NCBI GenBank assembly: GCA_016801885.1
Contig: CM028884.1
Coordinates: 21,562,864 to 21,626,863, forward strand
Direction of reading: 5' to 3'
Origin: Toxotes chatareus
Lineage: Eukaryota; Chordata; Actinopteri; Toxotidae
Length of the DNA: 64,000 nucleotides
The translations under genes and the position numbers were made by a program. The notes under the pieces were generated by a model. It saw only the letters and a program-made list of their open reading frames with translations. It was not told the DNA's origin and did not search any database. This document shows, piece after piece, positions 14,601 to 25,653 of the stretch; within the stretch, counting starts at the first letter, position 1, and each line of letters opens with the position of its first letter.

Positions 14601-17600
14601 GGTGGATCACAGTGACATGAGAGTGAGCCTTACTCTTAAACCCAACAGTAGACCAGACTTTGGTTTCCAGACTCACTGGGACTCCACAGGGGCGAGAGTA
14701 AAATTCATTCAACCCGGTAAGGCTTTTACTATGTTTAACTCTGGACTACTGAAATTTTGTCACATGAATAATAAATTATAATTAGGCTGAAATAGTATGA
14801 AGATTAGGTCCTTGAACATTGTAGTCGGAAACAGGGACAAGTCAGTGGTGGTGATGGTGCGACACTATGCTCGTATAATATTTTCTACTTCTCACAGAGG
14901 AAATTTGCTGTCACAGCCTGCACTTACAGCTTTAACACACAACCCTGACAGTCCAAGTTACAGACTAAAGAGAAATAAAAATGATGTTCGTGAGCCAAAA
15001 TGATCAGGCAGCTGAATAGGAGGAATTTCAATGTTTTTGTTTTTTTTAATATAAAGAAAGAGAAATATCCAAACAAATGTCCAAGGATAGATCTTGTTTA
15101 GCAAAACGGATTATGATAATAATGATATCCATGAGGGGGAGAAATGATCACTGTGTAGTTTTCACTGATACATTCTTTCAGGATGTGTGTGTGCATTTAC
15201 TGTCTGCACATTAAAAAAAAAGAAATACAAAATGTAGCCAGTGATTTAAAACTCAACCATAAATGTTTAATTAGATGTGAGAGAGGTGTCACTTACTCGC
15301 TGCTATGTAGTTTTGCCTCACTGGCCTACTTTTCGACTTGGAGCAGCAACCTTGGGCTCATTACTGTGTCTTGTTTCCCAGTTTGTGCTAAGGAAATTAT
15401 TCCTGAAGCCGGTACCTTTTGTGCTGTGCTGTCCTTTGCTCTCATCTTTTTAACTTTGTCCTGATGCCTGTCCCTCCCTCCTCAGGCAGTCCAGCAGAGC
15501 TCTGCCAACTGTGCGTGGATGATGAGATTGTGGCTGTTGATGGAGTTGCAGTGGCACACATGAACTACGACCAGTGGAAGGACAAAATGACATCTGCCCT
15601 GCAAACCGGCAGCCTCACCATGGATATCCGACGCTATGGCAACAAGGGTAAGATAATGAGCCAAAAAAGACAGTTATGTCTTTTACTACCTCCTGTAATT
15701 ATTTGTGATAATCTAACCTCTGACATCACACACATTTGTTTACGGTGTGGCCTCAGTTTTTATGGCTGGTTGTTGTCATTAGATTGGAGCACCAATGAGG
15801 GGAGTCATCACAACCAGCCAGGCCAGAGCAGGATGACCCTCAATCTTACTTCTGGAGCACCCATTCTGATAGGTTGTCCAGATCACCATGCCAACAGCAC
15901 TGCCTCTGCAGAAACCACAGTCACGAAAGCGTCGAAATTCAATGGGCAGACAGACAATGTGAGCAGTGTTTTAGTCAGTTGCCACTTCAGTTCAAATATG
16001 GAAGCTCAGAGCTCTTCTTCTGATAGTTCAGTTTAATTGGTGGAGTTCATCAGGTGAATTTTGGTGTTCTTTCACCTGCCCAGGTTATACAAGGTAAAGT
16101 CATGGATGGAGGGCTTGCTGACAGCCACAGGAAAGCCAGAAGTAAAGGTAATAAGAGGCTGGAGCAATGACATTACAAATCAAAACATGACAAACATATC
16201 TTGTAAGAATAACTCTTCGAATGCACTATGCACTTTCTGATTGTACACTTTCTCATCTTAATCGTTCATTTTCACGTAGATTATAATACAGTTATTAGGA
16301 AAAATCAGAGAAGGAGAGCAGAATTTTTCAAACGAAAAGGTAAAATTCCAGTTTGAACCTTGACTCCTTGTGCATCAGCTTTGGTAGCAGGTGCTTGGCT
16401 TGGGTACTTTTTCTGTATTTATTAAAAGCAAATGCAGGTTTTCAGTTGGCTTTTTCTGATAGATTTTAAGAAGGAGCTGCGAATTCAAAGGAATCAGAAG
16501 ATGCAGCATGATTACATGAGAACTTTATCTTCAGTATCACTTCAGTATCACCATAGTAACATTAGTCTACTACTTTATTCAAGGCAGCCTAATCATAAAC
16601 TATGAAAGAAGCAGGATCTCGGTAGATTAATGCTCACTATATTTCTACATAAAAAGGCTGTTAAATTATTTTTTTCAAACTGGGACAAAAAATACTGCTT
16701 GTCTTTGTACATCTTTACCTAACAACCACAGGGCTGACAACACCGATCATGTCTCTAATGTAGCATGTGTGGTGTGCGACATATGCTTCTTCTACTGCAG
16801 TATTCTATCTCCTCTGTGTTATCGGGTTTTTGTTTTGAACTGGTAACCTTCTCATTCTTTTGCACAATGACTGATTTGTAATGCTGCCCTTTGTGGTTGT
16901 TAATTAATCTGCGTGTCCTACTACAATGGCTTCTCTCTTCAGGCTCTGCAGGATTCAGCTCATGGGTTTACTTGTGTGGTAAATGTTTTGCCCAGTGTGT
17001 GGTGTGTTTCTTTTTTTTTTGTAACTGTACTCTGTGTAACAGGTTATGCAGTCTAAAATCAGTTGTTTGCTGTGGAGCATCATCAGCAAATGAACAGAGC
17101 AGATTTGTGTTGTCATACAACATGTAGATATCCTTTTTTCCCATTTTCTGTGGTGTGCTTAACTCTTTGTCAACTGTTTCTTTTTCAGTATCTTTAGGCT
17201 GGGGATACATTAGCAGATTAGTTTGCTGATTAACATAAAGACTTGCTGATCCTTGGCCAGGACCAGTGGCTGGCAAACATAGTCTTGTGGTGTTAGAGTT
17301 CTACAGATAGCTATTGATAGTCATGACCAGGTATTTCAGTCAGTCCTGCAGGTAAAGCTCTGCAAGGAGTAAAATTATAATTGCAAACAAAACCTTGTCG
17401 GTGCTAGGGCTGTATACTTAAGTCTTGTTTACTATAAAGTGGCCTGCTAAGTGTCTGACTACTGCTACTGTTCAGATCATCCATTGTGTGATCCAGGGCA
17501 TTTTTTTAAATGCTATTCTAATTTGTCCCCAGCCTTTGTCTGGTGTATGCGTGAACTCTGTGATATTACACACAACTTGATCATCTTTTGGTGCAACTGC

Positions 17601-20600
17601 ATGGTGTTCTCTGTGCTGACCTGCTATTTTCTCACACAGGAGGTTCAGAATCTGCAATATCTGATGTAAGTCCCCATACCACTTCATCAAAGGATATGTT
17701 AATGCATGTTCATACATAAGTTATCTATGTGAGTGTGTGTGTGTACGTGTGTGTTGAAAGAGTCTGTGTACTGCACTGCGATCATGTTCTAGCCCACAGT
17801 CTGTTTGTGTATCACCAGCTCCAGGTGCCATCCCTCAGCCCCTCCTCATCCAGCTGGTCGTGGGACCGTGAGGAGGATCGAAGGCGTCAGGAAAAGTGGC
17901 AGGAAGAGCAGGAGCGCCTCCTACAGGTAAAGACTATTTTCCCAAAACAGAATTACACAGCACTGAGGAGGAGGTTAACACTTCTTGTTAATCTTGATCC
18001 TCATCTAAAATTTAAAGCAGCATACATCTGTGTGTTTGTGTGCCTTTTTGTTTTTTTCAGGAGCAATACCAGCGGGATCAGGAGAGGATGGCAGAAGAGT
18101 GGCGAAGGGCACAACAAGATGCAGTGGGGGACTTATGCAGGAAGTCAGGGGTAATGTTTTATAGTCCGTAGAGCCTTTTCCAAGCTGCAGACCATTTTTA
18201 GTTCTAATTGAGTGGTCATAAAAAGTAGTTATGTCAGGTATTCCTCTGTAAAGTCACCACAGAAAAAGTGCTTTTCAGATTTTACCCCAAGTCTGTGGCC
18301 CCTGATTGACAGCACTTATTTGATTAACTTGACTTAACTTAACCATATTCTAATCAAAATCCCAGAACTTCATGTTTTCATCAGCGCTGTTCATCATTAA
18401 AGTGTGAATTGGTATTTCTAATCAGGAGCTCTGACACATCTGTGACTAGGGTGCCAACAGGGACAAGGACAACCTGCTACCTTCACCTTAACTGCTAATG
18501 AAATGTTTTTCTGGCTTTTGCTGTAACCATTAGAGGGTCCCTGGCCCTCTTAAACCCCCAGTGCTTTGCATTATTTCTATAGAATGAAAAATTTATTTTC
18601 TTTTTTTTATGTTTTTGAAGCAGAACACCTTCCAGATGACCAATGGCGGTGAGAACCCTGCCAGCACCCAGCTCAATGCAAATGCTCTGACAAACAAAAC
18701 GAGAGAACAGCAGAGTTCTGAAAGAGATGAGCTGAAAGAAGCAGGATCAAAACCTCAAAGTAATGCACAAGGAGTGCAGAATGACAAGATTACTGAACAA
18801 GACTGGTAAATTAGCTTTTTTACCTTGTTTTAATGTCCCGAACATCGTCAGTTTTTGTTGCTATCCTTGCTGAGTCTAACAGTGTTATATGTAGAGCAGT
18901 TTTAATGCGAATTTTTTTTTTTTTTTTGACTGCTGCTGTTGCTGAATCTGCTGTAATTCCTGCTGCATTTGCTGGGCCTTAATGCTATTCATGCTGTACC
19001 TCAGGGCTGTGGAATCTTGTGGCTTTGCTCAGCTGTCTCCCGCACACAGGTCAGAACAACATTAGCTCAGTTTTGCCTCATTTGCAAACACTCACTGTGA
19101 CTTGGGCCTTGCAACAGTGTAATAGTTCTATTTAACAATGGACGTAAGTTCTGTATATGCATGTCTACAAGCGTTTCAGAGTATTGTTTGTTCTAAAATA
19201 ACAAATACGAAGCAAGATGATTGGTTGTTTTTGGTAGGTGAGTATTACATCCAACCACCCTCACCTCATGAATGAATAAACCACGTTGTAGCTAACATGA
19301 GCATGTGACCAATTCAGTGCAGACCCTAAAACCCCTAAATCGTTTTTTGGAAAATAATGAATAATGGACTCTGTCTGTCTCCTCTCCCTTAGGGCAAAGT
19401 CCTTGTCTACTCCAGCATTAGCTGGCCCCCATAAACAGACAAGAGGTTAGTCCACCTTCTCAGCCACAAATACTGCCGTCTGTTTTGTTAATGTACTCAG
19501 CTAAACCCCACCAAACTTTGATTGGTCCAGGTGATCAGAGGAAAAGAAAAGGACAGTCTAAGGCGGAGCAGGAAAGGCAGCAGATTTTGGAGGAGATGAA
19601 GAAAAGGACTCAGCTTCTGACTGACAACAGCTGGATACGTCAGCGCAGCAGCAGCTTTTACAAGGAACCAGTCTATGTTGGAGTTCCTCTGAAGAGGCAC
19701 GTACCTCATCCAAACTGAATTTCAAGTTGAATTCAGTTGCACCTAAGCTAGGTCTCGTCTCTTAGACCTGTTTTCTGAACCTTGACATCTCCTCCGCAGG
19801 TATGAGTCTCTTGATAACCTGGATACTTTGCGTCAGTCTCCAGTCTCTGCCGCCACATTCAGTTACCCTCGTCCCCATTCAGCCGCTGCAGGTTACTGTG
19901 TTCCGAGCAGGAACTCCTCCTCCCGTTACAGCACTGGAGCAACGTTATCGCAGAGAGATACACCCACTGACTCCCCTCATCATGGCAGGTATGCAGTTCG
20001 TGTGAACATTGAACACCTCTCTCGTGTTCATGTTGTAGTGTGTTATTTTCTATATTTTTTCGTACATTTTGGCCTCACACTGTTAACATGTGCTGCCCCA
20101 GGATGGTCAGTGGCAGGAGGACTTGCTGTGTGTGTGAGCGTGTCCTGGGTAGTGGGGCAGCCATGGTCATAGAGGCCCTTAGTCTCTGCCTCCACCTCAC
20201 CTGTTTCCAGGTGAGAGGTCATGACCGGGTTAAGGTGCGGTCACAGTAGCTCCAATTCCCTCCAATTGTTTCTGGAAATGAGAAGTCATTGTTCTTTCGC
20301 CTTGTTTTGTACACTGTTACGCTACCAGACTAAAAACCACAGCATGTCTCTCAGACAGTGCATTTACTCCCAGCTGTTTTTTATGCACATTTTCTTAAAA
20401 AAAACAACAAAAAAAAAACACCAGCAGTTTAAAAAAGTCTAGTCAGTTTAAGTCTAGATATTGTCAAAAGAAAAACATCTTTGCGCTTTGCTGAGGTAGA
20501 AAGCTGGTGTATTGATAAAATCAAAATGTGACAGTGCAATGGAAAAAGCAAATAACAAATAAATCATGAAGCGTGCTAGAAGCAAGTGACTTATTTGTCT

Positions 20601-21900
20601 CCAAAGCTTTCACTCCGCTGAAGAGATGAAAAATGACAGTGATGAAAACATTAGATGTGTGGACATAAAACAAATCGTCAGTCAAATTTATTTATAGAGC
20701 TTACTGAAAATTGAGTGTGAGGTGCTTTACGGAGAAATTTAAAATGCAATTAATATAATGAAAACAAAACAATTTATGCAATAATGAATAAATAAATGAA
20801 TCTTTTGGAGAATGTGCGCCACCTACTGTATATCTCGATGCACGCAGTTCCTAATATTCTTAACGTTCTAATACTAATGGATGGAAACTTACACCATCAT
20901 TCCGTGTCACACCTGCGACATGACATTCTTTTCTTTAGACCAAAAACTAGTGTGACCGTACCTTCTGTCGGAGTAGGAGTCTCATGTCTGTAGTGTGTAT
21001 TACAATCACATCAGCCTCATAGGCACCTGCTAGCAGGAGCATTTCCATCACCTTTCCCTGCTTCTGTCTTTCCTAATTGTTTTGGTCTGTGCACGGCATC
21101 TGGCCTGTTGGCCACTTCTGGTGTGATAGTCCCGTGTGCTATTTCTCTCTCAGTCTCTATTTTTCCGCATATGGTTGGTTTAGTGGAAAAAGCCAGCCCA
21201 CTGTCCTCCTTCGCTTTTAGAGGCTTATTGTGAAAATCTAGCTGGTAGAGGACACCCAGATGCAGTTGACCTAGGTTCATTAGCATATAGATGTAGAAGT
21301 CGATCCACCTCTTTAACTCTCTGCTCCATATGAGTTACAGACACTCATAGCACTCATGGAATATTTATACATTATATGTGTTTATATGCCAAAGTAAAGC
21401 TTAGTTGTTCTGTGCTTGGGTGGCAGACAATCTGATGAAATTATTTAGACACAAAAAGCCCACGTCACAGGTCAGCTGGATTTGGATTCTTTCCTCACTT
21501 CTCCCTCCTCCTCCTCCTCAGTGTGTGGGCTGTCACCGAAATCTCGGAGGAACTGAGAACGGAGTCCAGGTTCGAATTCGAAACAGGAAGCCCTACTGTG
21601 AGCTCTGCTATTTCCAACTCAAGTGTGAGTATTGATCTCCATGAGGCAATTGACCTCAGCTAATTCTCTCTGAAATGTACATCACACCTCACAGTTCCTA
21701 TACCTCGTGTCATTAGCCTCCCCAGGTTGTTTTTATATTTCCTCTCTCTGAAAGAAAAGACTCTTGCTGTGAAAAACAGGAATGCATCCTAATTATACAC
21801 TAAAAGCAAATGTAATTGCAGTGGGTTTAATCGCTGTGTTGGAAATCACACTCTCTTAATGTTTCTTAACCTTTTAGACACTGGTGCCTCCTCCATGTGA
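375..21900 (+). CDS. lmo7: LMO7 (LIM domain only 7), 3' 28 coding exons, 5' end outside window
   Basis: LMO7 is a cytoskeletal scaffold of adherens junctions (known to bind afadin, alpha-actinin and emerin). Coding exons: 375-444, 1335-1441, 2868-2898, 5504-5617, 5703-5868, 6548-6701, 8024-8332, 9904-9963, 10706-10874, 11181-11329, 11512-11695, 11912-12505, 13613-13942, 14602-14716, 15486-15647, 15783-15958, 16084-16147, 16280-16339, 17640-17665, 17819-17926, 18061-18150, 18621-18805, 19393-19445, 19531-19696, 19800-19988, 20102-20210, 21522-21624, 21878-21900. All phases join, giving 1354 residues to the stop. Domain order is CH, long low-complexity middle, PDZ, charged coil, LIM, as in LMO7; the PDZ argues against the paralogue LIMCH1. 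The middle holds the LMO7/LIMCH1 patch SASLPRGYRR...ARPFG. The C-terminus KYTGASSM resembles human KSGRPTAM. The gene faces kctd12, as in human. Whether this is the a or b teleost copy cannot be told. Small exons may be alternatively spliced. Confidence 0.93.
474..512. repeat. TG microsatellite (imperfect)
   Basis: Interrupted (TG)n with GC steps, just after the donor of the first lmo7 exon in the window. Short TG tracts also occur in lmo7 introns near 13323 and 14579-14597, the latter directly before a splice acceptor. Confidence 0.8.
1600..2115 (+). mobile_element. Degraded Tc1-like DNA transposon, transposase remnant
   Basis: Inside an lmo7 intron, two to three frames together resemble the C-terminal half of a fish Tc1/mariner transposase. 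Recognisable pieces are VWGMLSWHTLGPLIPINH, an NAPCHK-like region near 1835, PSQSPDLN near 1912-1935 followed by LQHLWDVV, and a closing tail around 2050-2115. Frames shift at least twice and stops interrupt, so it is inactive. The N-terminal half and both inverted repeats are not recognised. Orientation is the same as the host gene. Confidence 0.72.
2644..2675. repeat. Perfect 14-bp inverted repeat with 4-base loop
   Basis: AGCTGCTTCTTTAT at 2644-2657 is exactly reverse-complemented at 2662-2675, with loop ATGA. It lies in an lmo7 intron. It is too short for a usual microRNA precursor. Function unknown. Confidence 0.7.
4753..5140 (-). repeat. Dispersed teleost repeat, copy 1
   Basis: The stretch contains TTTGGTCCAGACTGAAATAT, then a segment about CCCCTGACTTTTCATCTAG, and ends with alternating TTAGCAT/GCTAATG motifs and GCACCACTGTGCCTAAGTAC. 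I recognise this as a repeat common in percomorph introns. A second copy in the opposite orientation lies at about 26595-26995. No coding potential. Ends are approximate. Confidence 0.65.
5703..13942 (+). CDS. lmo7: lmo7 central low-complexity exons
   Basis: Nine exons encode a long Ser-, Pro- and charge-rich stretch without a globular fold. Family landmarks in order are DSGYRDCWYPER followed by SVDSLDSR, PPLLRRKQAQHEN, a DDLYFRR...DRFLPQYWTPEE block in exon 8024-8332, AQWQDDLTKWKNRRRSTKSD across exons 10706-10874 and 11181-11329, and ASLPRGYRR...ARPFGTKQSRMSSLPR at the end of the 594-bp exon 11912-12505. The final exon, 13613-13942, is His/Gln/Ser rich. Exon ends fit in phase throughout. The donor after 8332 reads GTCTGT and is weak; a remote alternative donor cannot be excluded. 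Confidence 0.88.
14440..14495. repeat. Possible Tc1-type element end remnant
   Basis: The phrase AATAAAGTGGCCACTTAGTG resembles the terminal sequence often seen at 3' ends of fish Tc1-like elements. No transposase or matching partner end was seen nearby, so the call is tentative. Confidence 0.35.
14602..15647 (+). CDS. lmo7: lmo7 PDZ-domain exons
   Basis: Two exons (14602-14716 and 15486-15647) join in phase to encode a PDZ domain of about 90 residues. The first strand and the carboxylate-loop region read LTLKPNSRPDFGFQTHWD, where FGF replaces the classical GLGF loop, as in human LMO7 (DFGFTIKWD). The second exon gives SPAELCQLCVDDEIVAVDG, the usual PDZ segment before the second helix, then LTMDIRRYG at the end. 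PDZ domains normally bind C-terminal peptides of partners. This domain separates LMO7 from LIMCH1. The intron contains no feature I could name. Confidence 0.92.
15783..19988 (+). CDS. lmo7: lmo7 post-PDZ exons with charged coiled segment
   Basis: Eleven exons between PDZ and LIM. The key recognisable part is WSWDREEDRRRQEKWQEEQ continuing into RLLQEQYQRDQERMAEEW across exons 17819-17926 and 18061-18150. It is a highly charged helix typical of LMO7 (human WVWDQEEERKRQERWQKEQD). Exon 19531-19696 carries QQILEEMKKRTQLL and DNSWIRQRSSS, again LMO7-specific. Exon 19800-19988 starts with YESLDNLD. Exon 17640-17665 is only 26 bp yet in phase. The acceptor of exon 17819 could instead be at 17825 (two residues shorter), and that of 18621 could be at 18624. 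The intron after 19696 appears to use a GC donor. Confidence 0.86.
20102..21624 (+). CDS. lmo7: lmo7 LIM-domain exons
   Basis: Exons 20102-20210 and 21522-21624 join as ...HLTCFQ|CVGC... and encode one double zinc finger. The ligands are CCVC (Cys-x2-Cys), HLTC (His-x2-Cys), CFQC-CVGC spacing across the exon junction, and PYCELC at the end, so all eight zinc ligands are present. LIM domains mediate protein-protein contacts. The final seven residues come from the 23-bp exon 21878-21900. The 1.3-kb intron between the two LIM exons contains a diffuse teleost repeat around 20.68-20.79 kb. Confidence 0.93.
20675..20795. repeat. Probable teleost SINE/LINE-tail-like repeat
   Basis: Contains CAAATTTATTTATAGAGC and, some 35 bases on, GAGGTGCTTTACGG. 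This resembles the common fish pattern of a TTTATTTATATAGC stretch followed by GTGCTTTACA. It lies within the intron between the two LIM exons of lmo7. Ends are uncertain. Confidence 0.45.
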
Positions 21901-22500
21901 CAAGCATGCCGTGCTCCAGATTACAGAGTAAGCAGCCGAATAAACTATGAAAACACAGTGGAAGCATCGTCCACGCAGCCAAACCATGACTTCTGTGTCT
22001 TGCAATAATAGTTGGTAAAACTCTGTTGTTGACTATGATGAAAAATCTTGATAATCTGCGGATCCACAAGCAAAGATTCTTAAAAGCTGCATTTTAATCA
22101 GATATGGTGCTTAGTTTGTCTGTCCTTTTTTTCCTGCTAATTTATTTCCAAGAAAAGTAGATTAATATATGAAATAAAGTAATGATGGGATTTATTAGTG
22201 TTTGATAAATGCTTTTGTTTTCTTGTTAGTTTTGCTCTTTTTCATATCCTTGTGCTGTCTTTGATTGTTGCCCAGTAGTGCATTAAAGAGATCAGATAAT
22301 TCTTACTATGTAACCCATGGATGGAAGCACATGTTGACTTGTACTGAAGCACTCTGTTCTGTTGAAACCTCACCATGTGCACTCTGGGATAAATCAGTGA
22401 TACATATAACACATGTATTTCTCACATGAAAATGGGCCCTTTAACTGAAATGTTTTTTTTTTTTTTTTGTAAATAAAGTGCACTGAACATTATCAATAAA
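21901..22500 (+). terminator. lmo7: lmo7 3' UTR with two polyA signals
   Basis: After the TGA at 21898-21900 the sequence is AT-rich and non-coding. AATAAA occurs at 22472-22477 and again at 22495-22500, following a T-run. Either could set the 3' end. The exact cleavage site was not determined. Confidence 0.6.
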
Positions 22501-24968
22501 TGTTTTTTATTTGTTATTCATTTATGTCCCACATGATGGCATCATCGGTCTCAGAGTAAAACCGAAGTTTCAGTGACTGTACTGAAAGTAGAAATGTTTT
22601 TATTTGAGATCACAACATACAGGTACTTGTCAGTGTATACTAATATGACTAACTGACTGCAATGGCATCTGTTGGGATCCATTTACTAAACAAACAAGAA
22701 TTAACAGCAGCTAAAAAGATGGAGCACATTTTACTTGTGTTTTATGCTGTCAAAAGAAACTGCACATAAATATAGTTATTTAAATGTCAACAGATCCTCT
22801 GCCTGCCCTGATATGTGAAGGAGCTTAACCTTTAGTTAATCTTCCAGTCTGTTGTGTAATGCAACAACGTATCATAATGTGTAATGCATCAACATTTCTT
22901 AGAAATAAATTAGGACTCAAGTCTGAGCTTGTTTGCTCTTGTGTAGTAAGATATATGGGCAAGGAAGTGCAACCAGGAAAGTTAATCATGTTTTCTCATG
23001 TTTATCTTGTAAGGTTTAAAAGTGCTTTTCAAATTGAAATACAGTGGTAATTAGTTCTGCTCTTGTCATTTCTTATCTGCACCAACACACCACAGCATCA
23101 ATAAATTTCTTTGTTCAAATACTTCAACTTTTATGTATGTTTTGTTTTGTTTTTTATTAAGAGGATTCCTCTTCCCTTTTCTTTCTGTGACTGTAAACAA
23201 AGAGCATTTTATCATGAAACATTCACATATGTGTGTCTTGTAAATCTGTATTTCTTGTGACCACAGTCCAAATCTAAATGCTTTAATGCCCATTTGGCAA
23301 CAGTTTCTAAAAGGGCAAAAGTATCTATTTTTATAAACTGCTGAAGTGGTGCATTGCAACCCGCAGTAACTTTTCCTCTTAGGAACTCTTTCTGCTTTTC
23401 AGCATGTCTGTGAATCTTTATAAACGTGTATAAACTTGCTGGTAGCAGAGAGGTACTACTTCTCCATTTATAGTTTTTATGCTCAGAGGAGTACAAATGA
23501 AACTCCATTCACATCCATTTTGTTGGGGTACGTAAGAAAATGTTTTGTTACCTGGGTTTACTGACCTTCAACAGGAAATCGCTGAAGCAATGCTAATGTG
23601 ATAAAAGGGAAGAGAGAGTTTTTTTGTCCTCGGGTGTTTACATAGGGGGAAGTGCCAGCCATTAAAATAGTGGTTTCAGGCTCTGAGATTAAGGAAGAGT
23701 TTGTGGCTGTGTGCTCAAAAAATAGTTACGGTAAAAATGTGGACACTTAAAGAAAGGAAGGTTCTGAGTTGTAGGTGACTTTTGTTTGGATAAGATTGCT
23801 TTGCATGAATTTAGCCTTTGTTTGAGCAAACAGTACTGGAGCAGCACAAAAGTAGTGTTTCATCCATATGAGGAAGTTGTGTAGCAATGCAAATCATACA
23901 TTTGCAACAGTACACACAAAGCTCAGTCACTCTTCCGTCTGACGTTTATGAACAGTCTTTTTTTTTTTTATGCCACCCGTCAGTTAGATGAGTGTTTAAC
24001 ATCTGAGGTGAGAAAAGGAAGCTGCAAGAATACTGATACAAAGATGTTATCTGGGTCATTGTAGCGGCAACTTCAGTTTTTTTTCTACTTTGGAGAAATC
24101 ATAGTGTTGTATTGGCTCTTGGAGACCTGAGCTTTCTGTGAGAGGACAGTATAACTGAGATGTTAAACATCCAGCACTGTTGGCCTGATGGATGGAAATG
24201 TTTTTATGATTAACTGTGACCTTTGGAAGGGAGAGTTCAGTTCCCTAAAGGCACAAGTAGAGGCTTTTTTTTTTTTCAGTTTCTGACATGCTCCATCTGT
24301 TTAGGATGACTCTTGTGACTCCAGCCTGAACCATTTTAAATACCACAAGTACAGTAAGCCGGAAACAGCAGAGGGTCAAACAGAACAGGCAGGCTACATA
24401 TGTAGAGACATTATTACCTTCACATTTAGCTTGAAAGTTGAAAGATTTACCACACTATGTGGGCAGTGTTTACAGAGCAGTGGTGTCAAATGCTCCACTC
24501 AGTGTGATAGTTAAACTTTTTTATATTTAGGTTGTGCATCGAAATGTGAGCTTGTTCCCAATGATCGATCAAATCCAGACTGAAGTAGAACACACCCTTC
24601 TATTTACTTTTTAGGATTTTTTTTTAGATATTAAGTGATAGTGCTAGTGCTGTTTGGGACATCTATTTCATAAAAGAGCAAAACCTTATCTACAAGGCTT
24701 AATGGAAAGTGTCTCTCAGACATCACTGTCATCTTAATGCATGCTAGAAAATATCTGGACCACAAATAAGCAGACAGCTGCTGAATAATGCTGATTTATA
24801 TGTTTGGGCATCTACAAAGAGAATGCCACACGGATGTAAGTTTTAAAATCTGTCTAACAGACCCATGATGGGAGAGATCAGTCCTGAGCATCACTAGGAC
24901 ATTTTCTAAGAGCTACTGTCTCTGTTTTTCTTGTTTAAGACATAATTGCAGACCAGCCAAGTGGAAAA
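22501..24968. other. Intergenic, no gene seen
   Basis: AT-rich DNA between the lmo7 3' end and the retroelement patch. I saw no exon with matching splice sites, no repeat I can name and no RNA gene. There are several T-runs but no long microsatellite. Confidence 0.6.
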
Positions 24969-25653
24969 TCATGACCCTGGTCATTGTCAAAGAATCTTAA
25001 GAATTTTTAAAGCTGCCACTGATTCCTTTGGGTTCAGAAAACTACCTCAAGATTGCAATTATTAGCTTTTCTTTCTTTTTTTTTTTCATGAGAAAAATTC
25101 AGAGATCATGACCCTGGTCTGGCAGAGCCGAAGCCTGGGCCACGGCAGAGTGGAGCCGGAGGTCTCCAGTGTGTCCTTCCCTCTGTTCACCCGAACATTC
25201 ACTCAGATTTTCCAGCAAGTTACCCCAGGTCGCGAGGCAGCCCGTGCTCTCGTTGGGCTCCAGCAAGGGAAGAGACGGGTAGCCGACCAAGCCATACAGT
25301 TTATGGCAGCGGAGAGCGGCTGGAACCAGGCGGCGCTTTTTGACGCATTCATCCACGGACTGTCAAGCCCTATGAAGGATCAACTAGCCCTCTGGAGCTC
25401 CCTGCTGATCTGGATTCACTCATCGCTCTGGCGATACGGATCGATAAGAGAATGTCAAAGAATCTTAAGAATTTTAAAGCTGCCACTGTGGACATTATGA
25501 GTACCTAGTGATGCCATTTGGACTGACAAATGCCCCAGCTCTTTTGGGGGACTTGCTGAACCGATCTGTCTTTGTGTACCTTCAGAAAACTACCTCAAGA
25601 TTGCAATTATTAGCTTTTTTTCTTTTTTTTTTTCATGAGAAAAATTCAGAGAT
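24969..25653 (+). mobile_element. Rearranged Ty3/gypsy gag and RT fragments within duplicated flank
   Basis: Two unlinked pieces of a Ty3/gypsy-type LTR retrotransposon sit inside a duplicated local sequence. Piece 1 (about 25107-25451) encodes gag: PGREAARALVGLQQGKRRVA, MAAESGWNQAALFDAFIHGL, then after a one-base shift LELPADLDSLIALAIRIDKR. Piece 2 (about 25491-25580) encodes the RT motif GHYEYLVMPFGLTNAP followed by a disrupted VFVYL, and lacks the catalytic aspartates. The local flank occurs twice: 24985-25106 and 25453-25653, starting TGTCAAAGAATCTTAAGAAT and ending in GAGAAAAATTCAGAGAT. In the second copy the RT piece replaces about 12 bases. No LTRs are seen. It is dead and incapable of mobility. 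Confidence 0.8.

Noticed and set aside
16463..16535. Open stretch after GATAG reading KKELRIQRNQKMQHDYMR, possible extra lmo7 exon
   Set aside because: Exon 16280-16339 joins exon 17640-17665 directly in phase, and this stretch would break the frame; its acceptor has a poor pyrimidine tract. A rare alternative exon is not excluded.
375..21900. LIMCH1 as the identity of the first gene
   Set aside because: LIMCH1 also has CH and LIM domains, but this gene has a PDZ domain and LMO7-specific motifs and sits next to kctd12.
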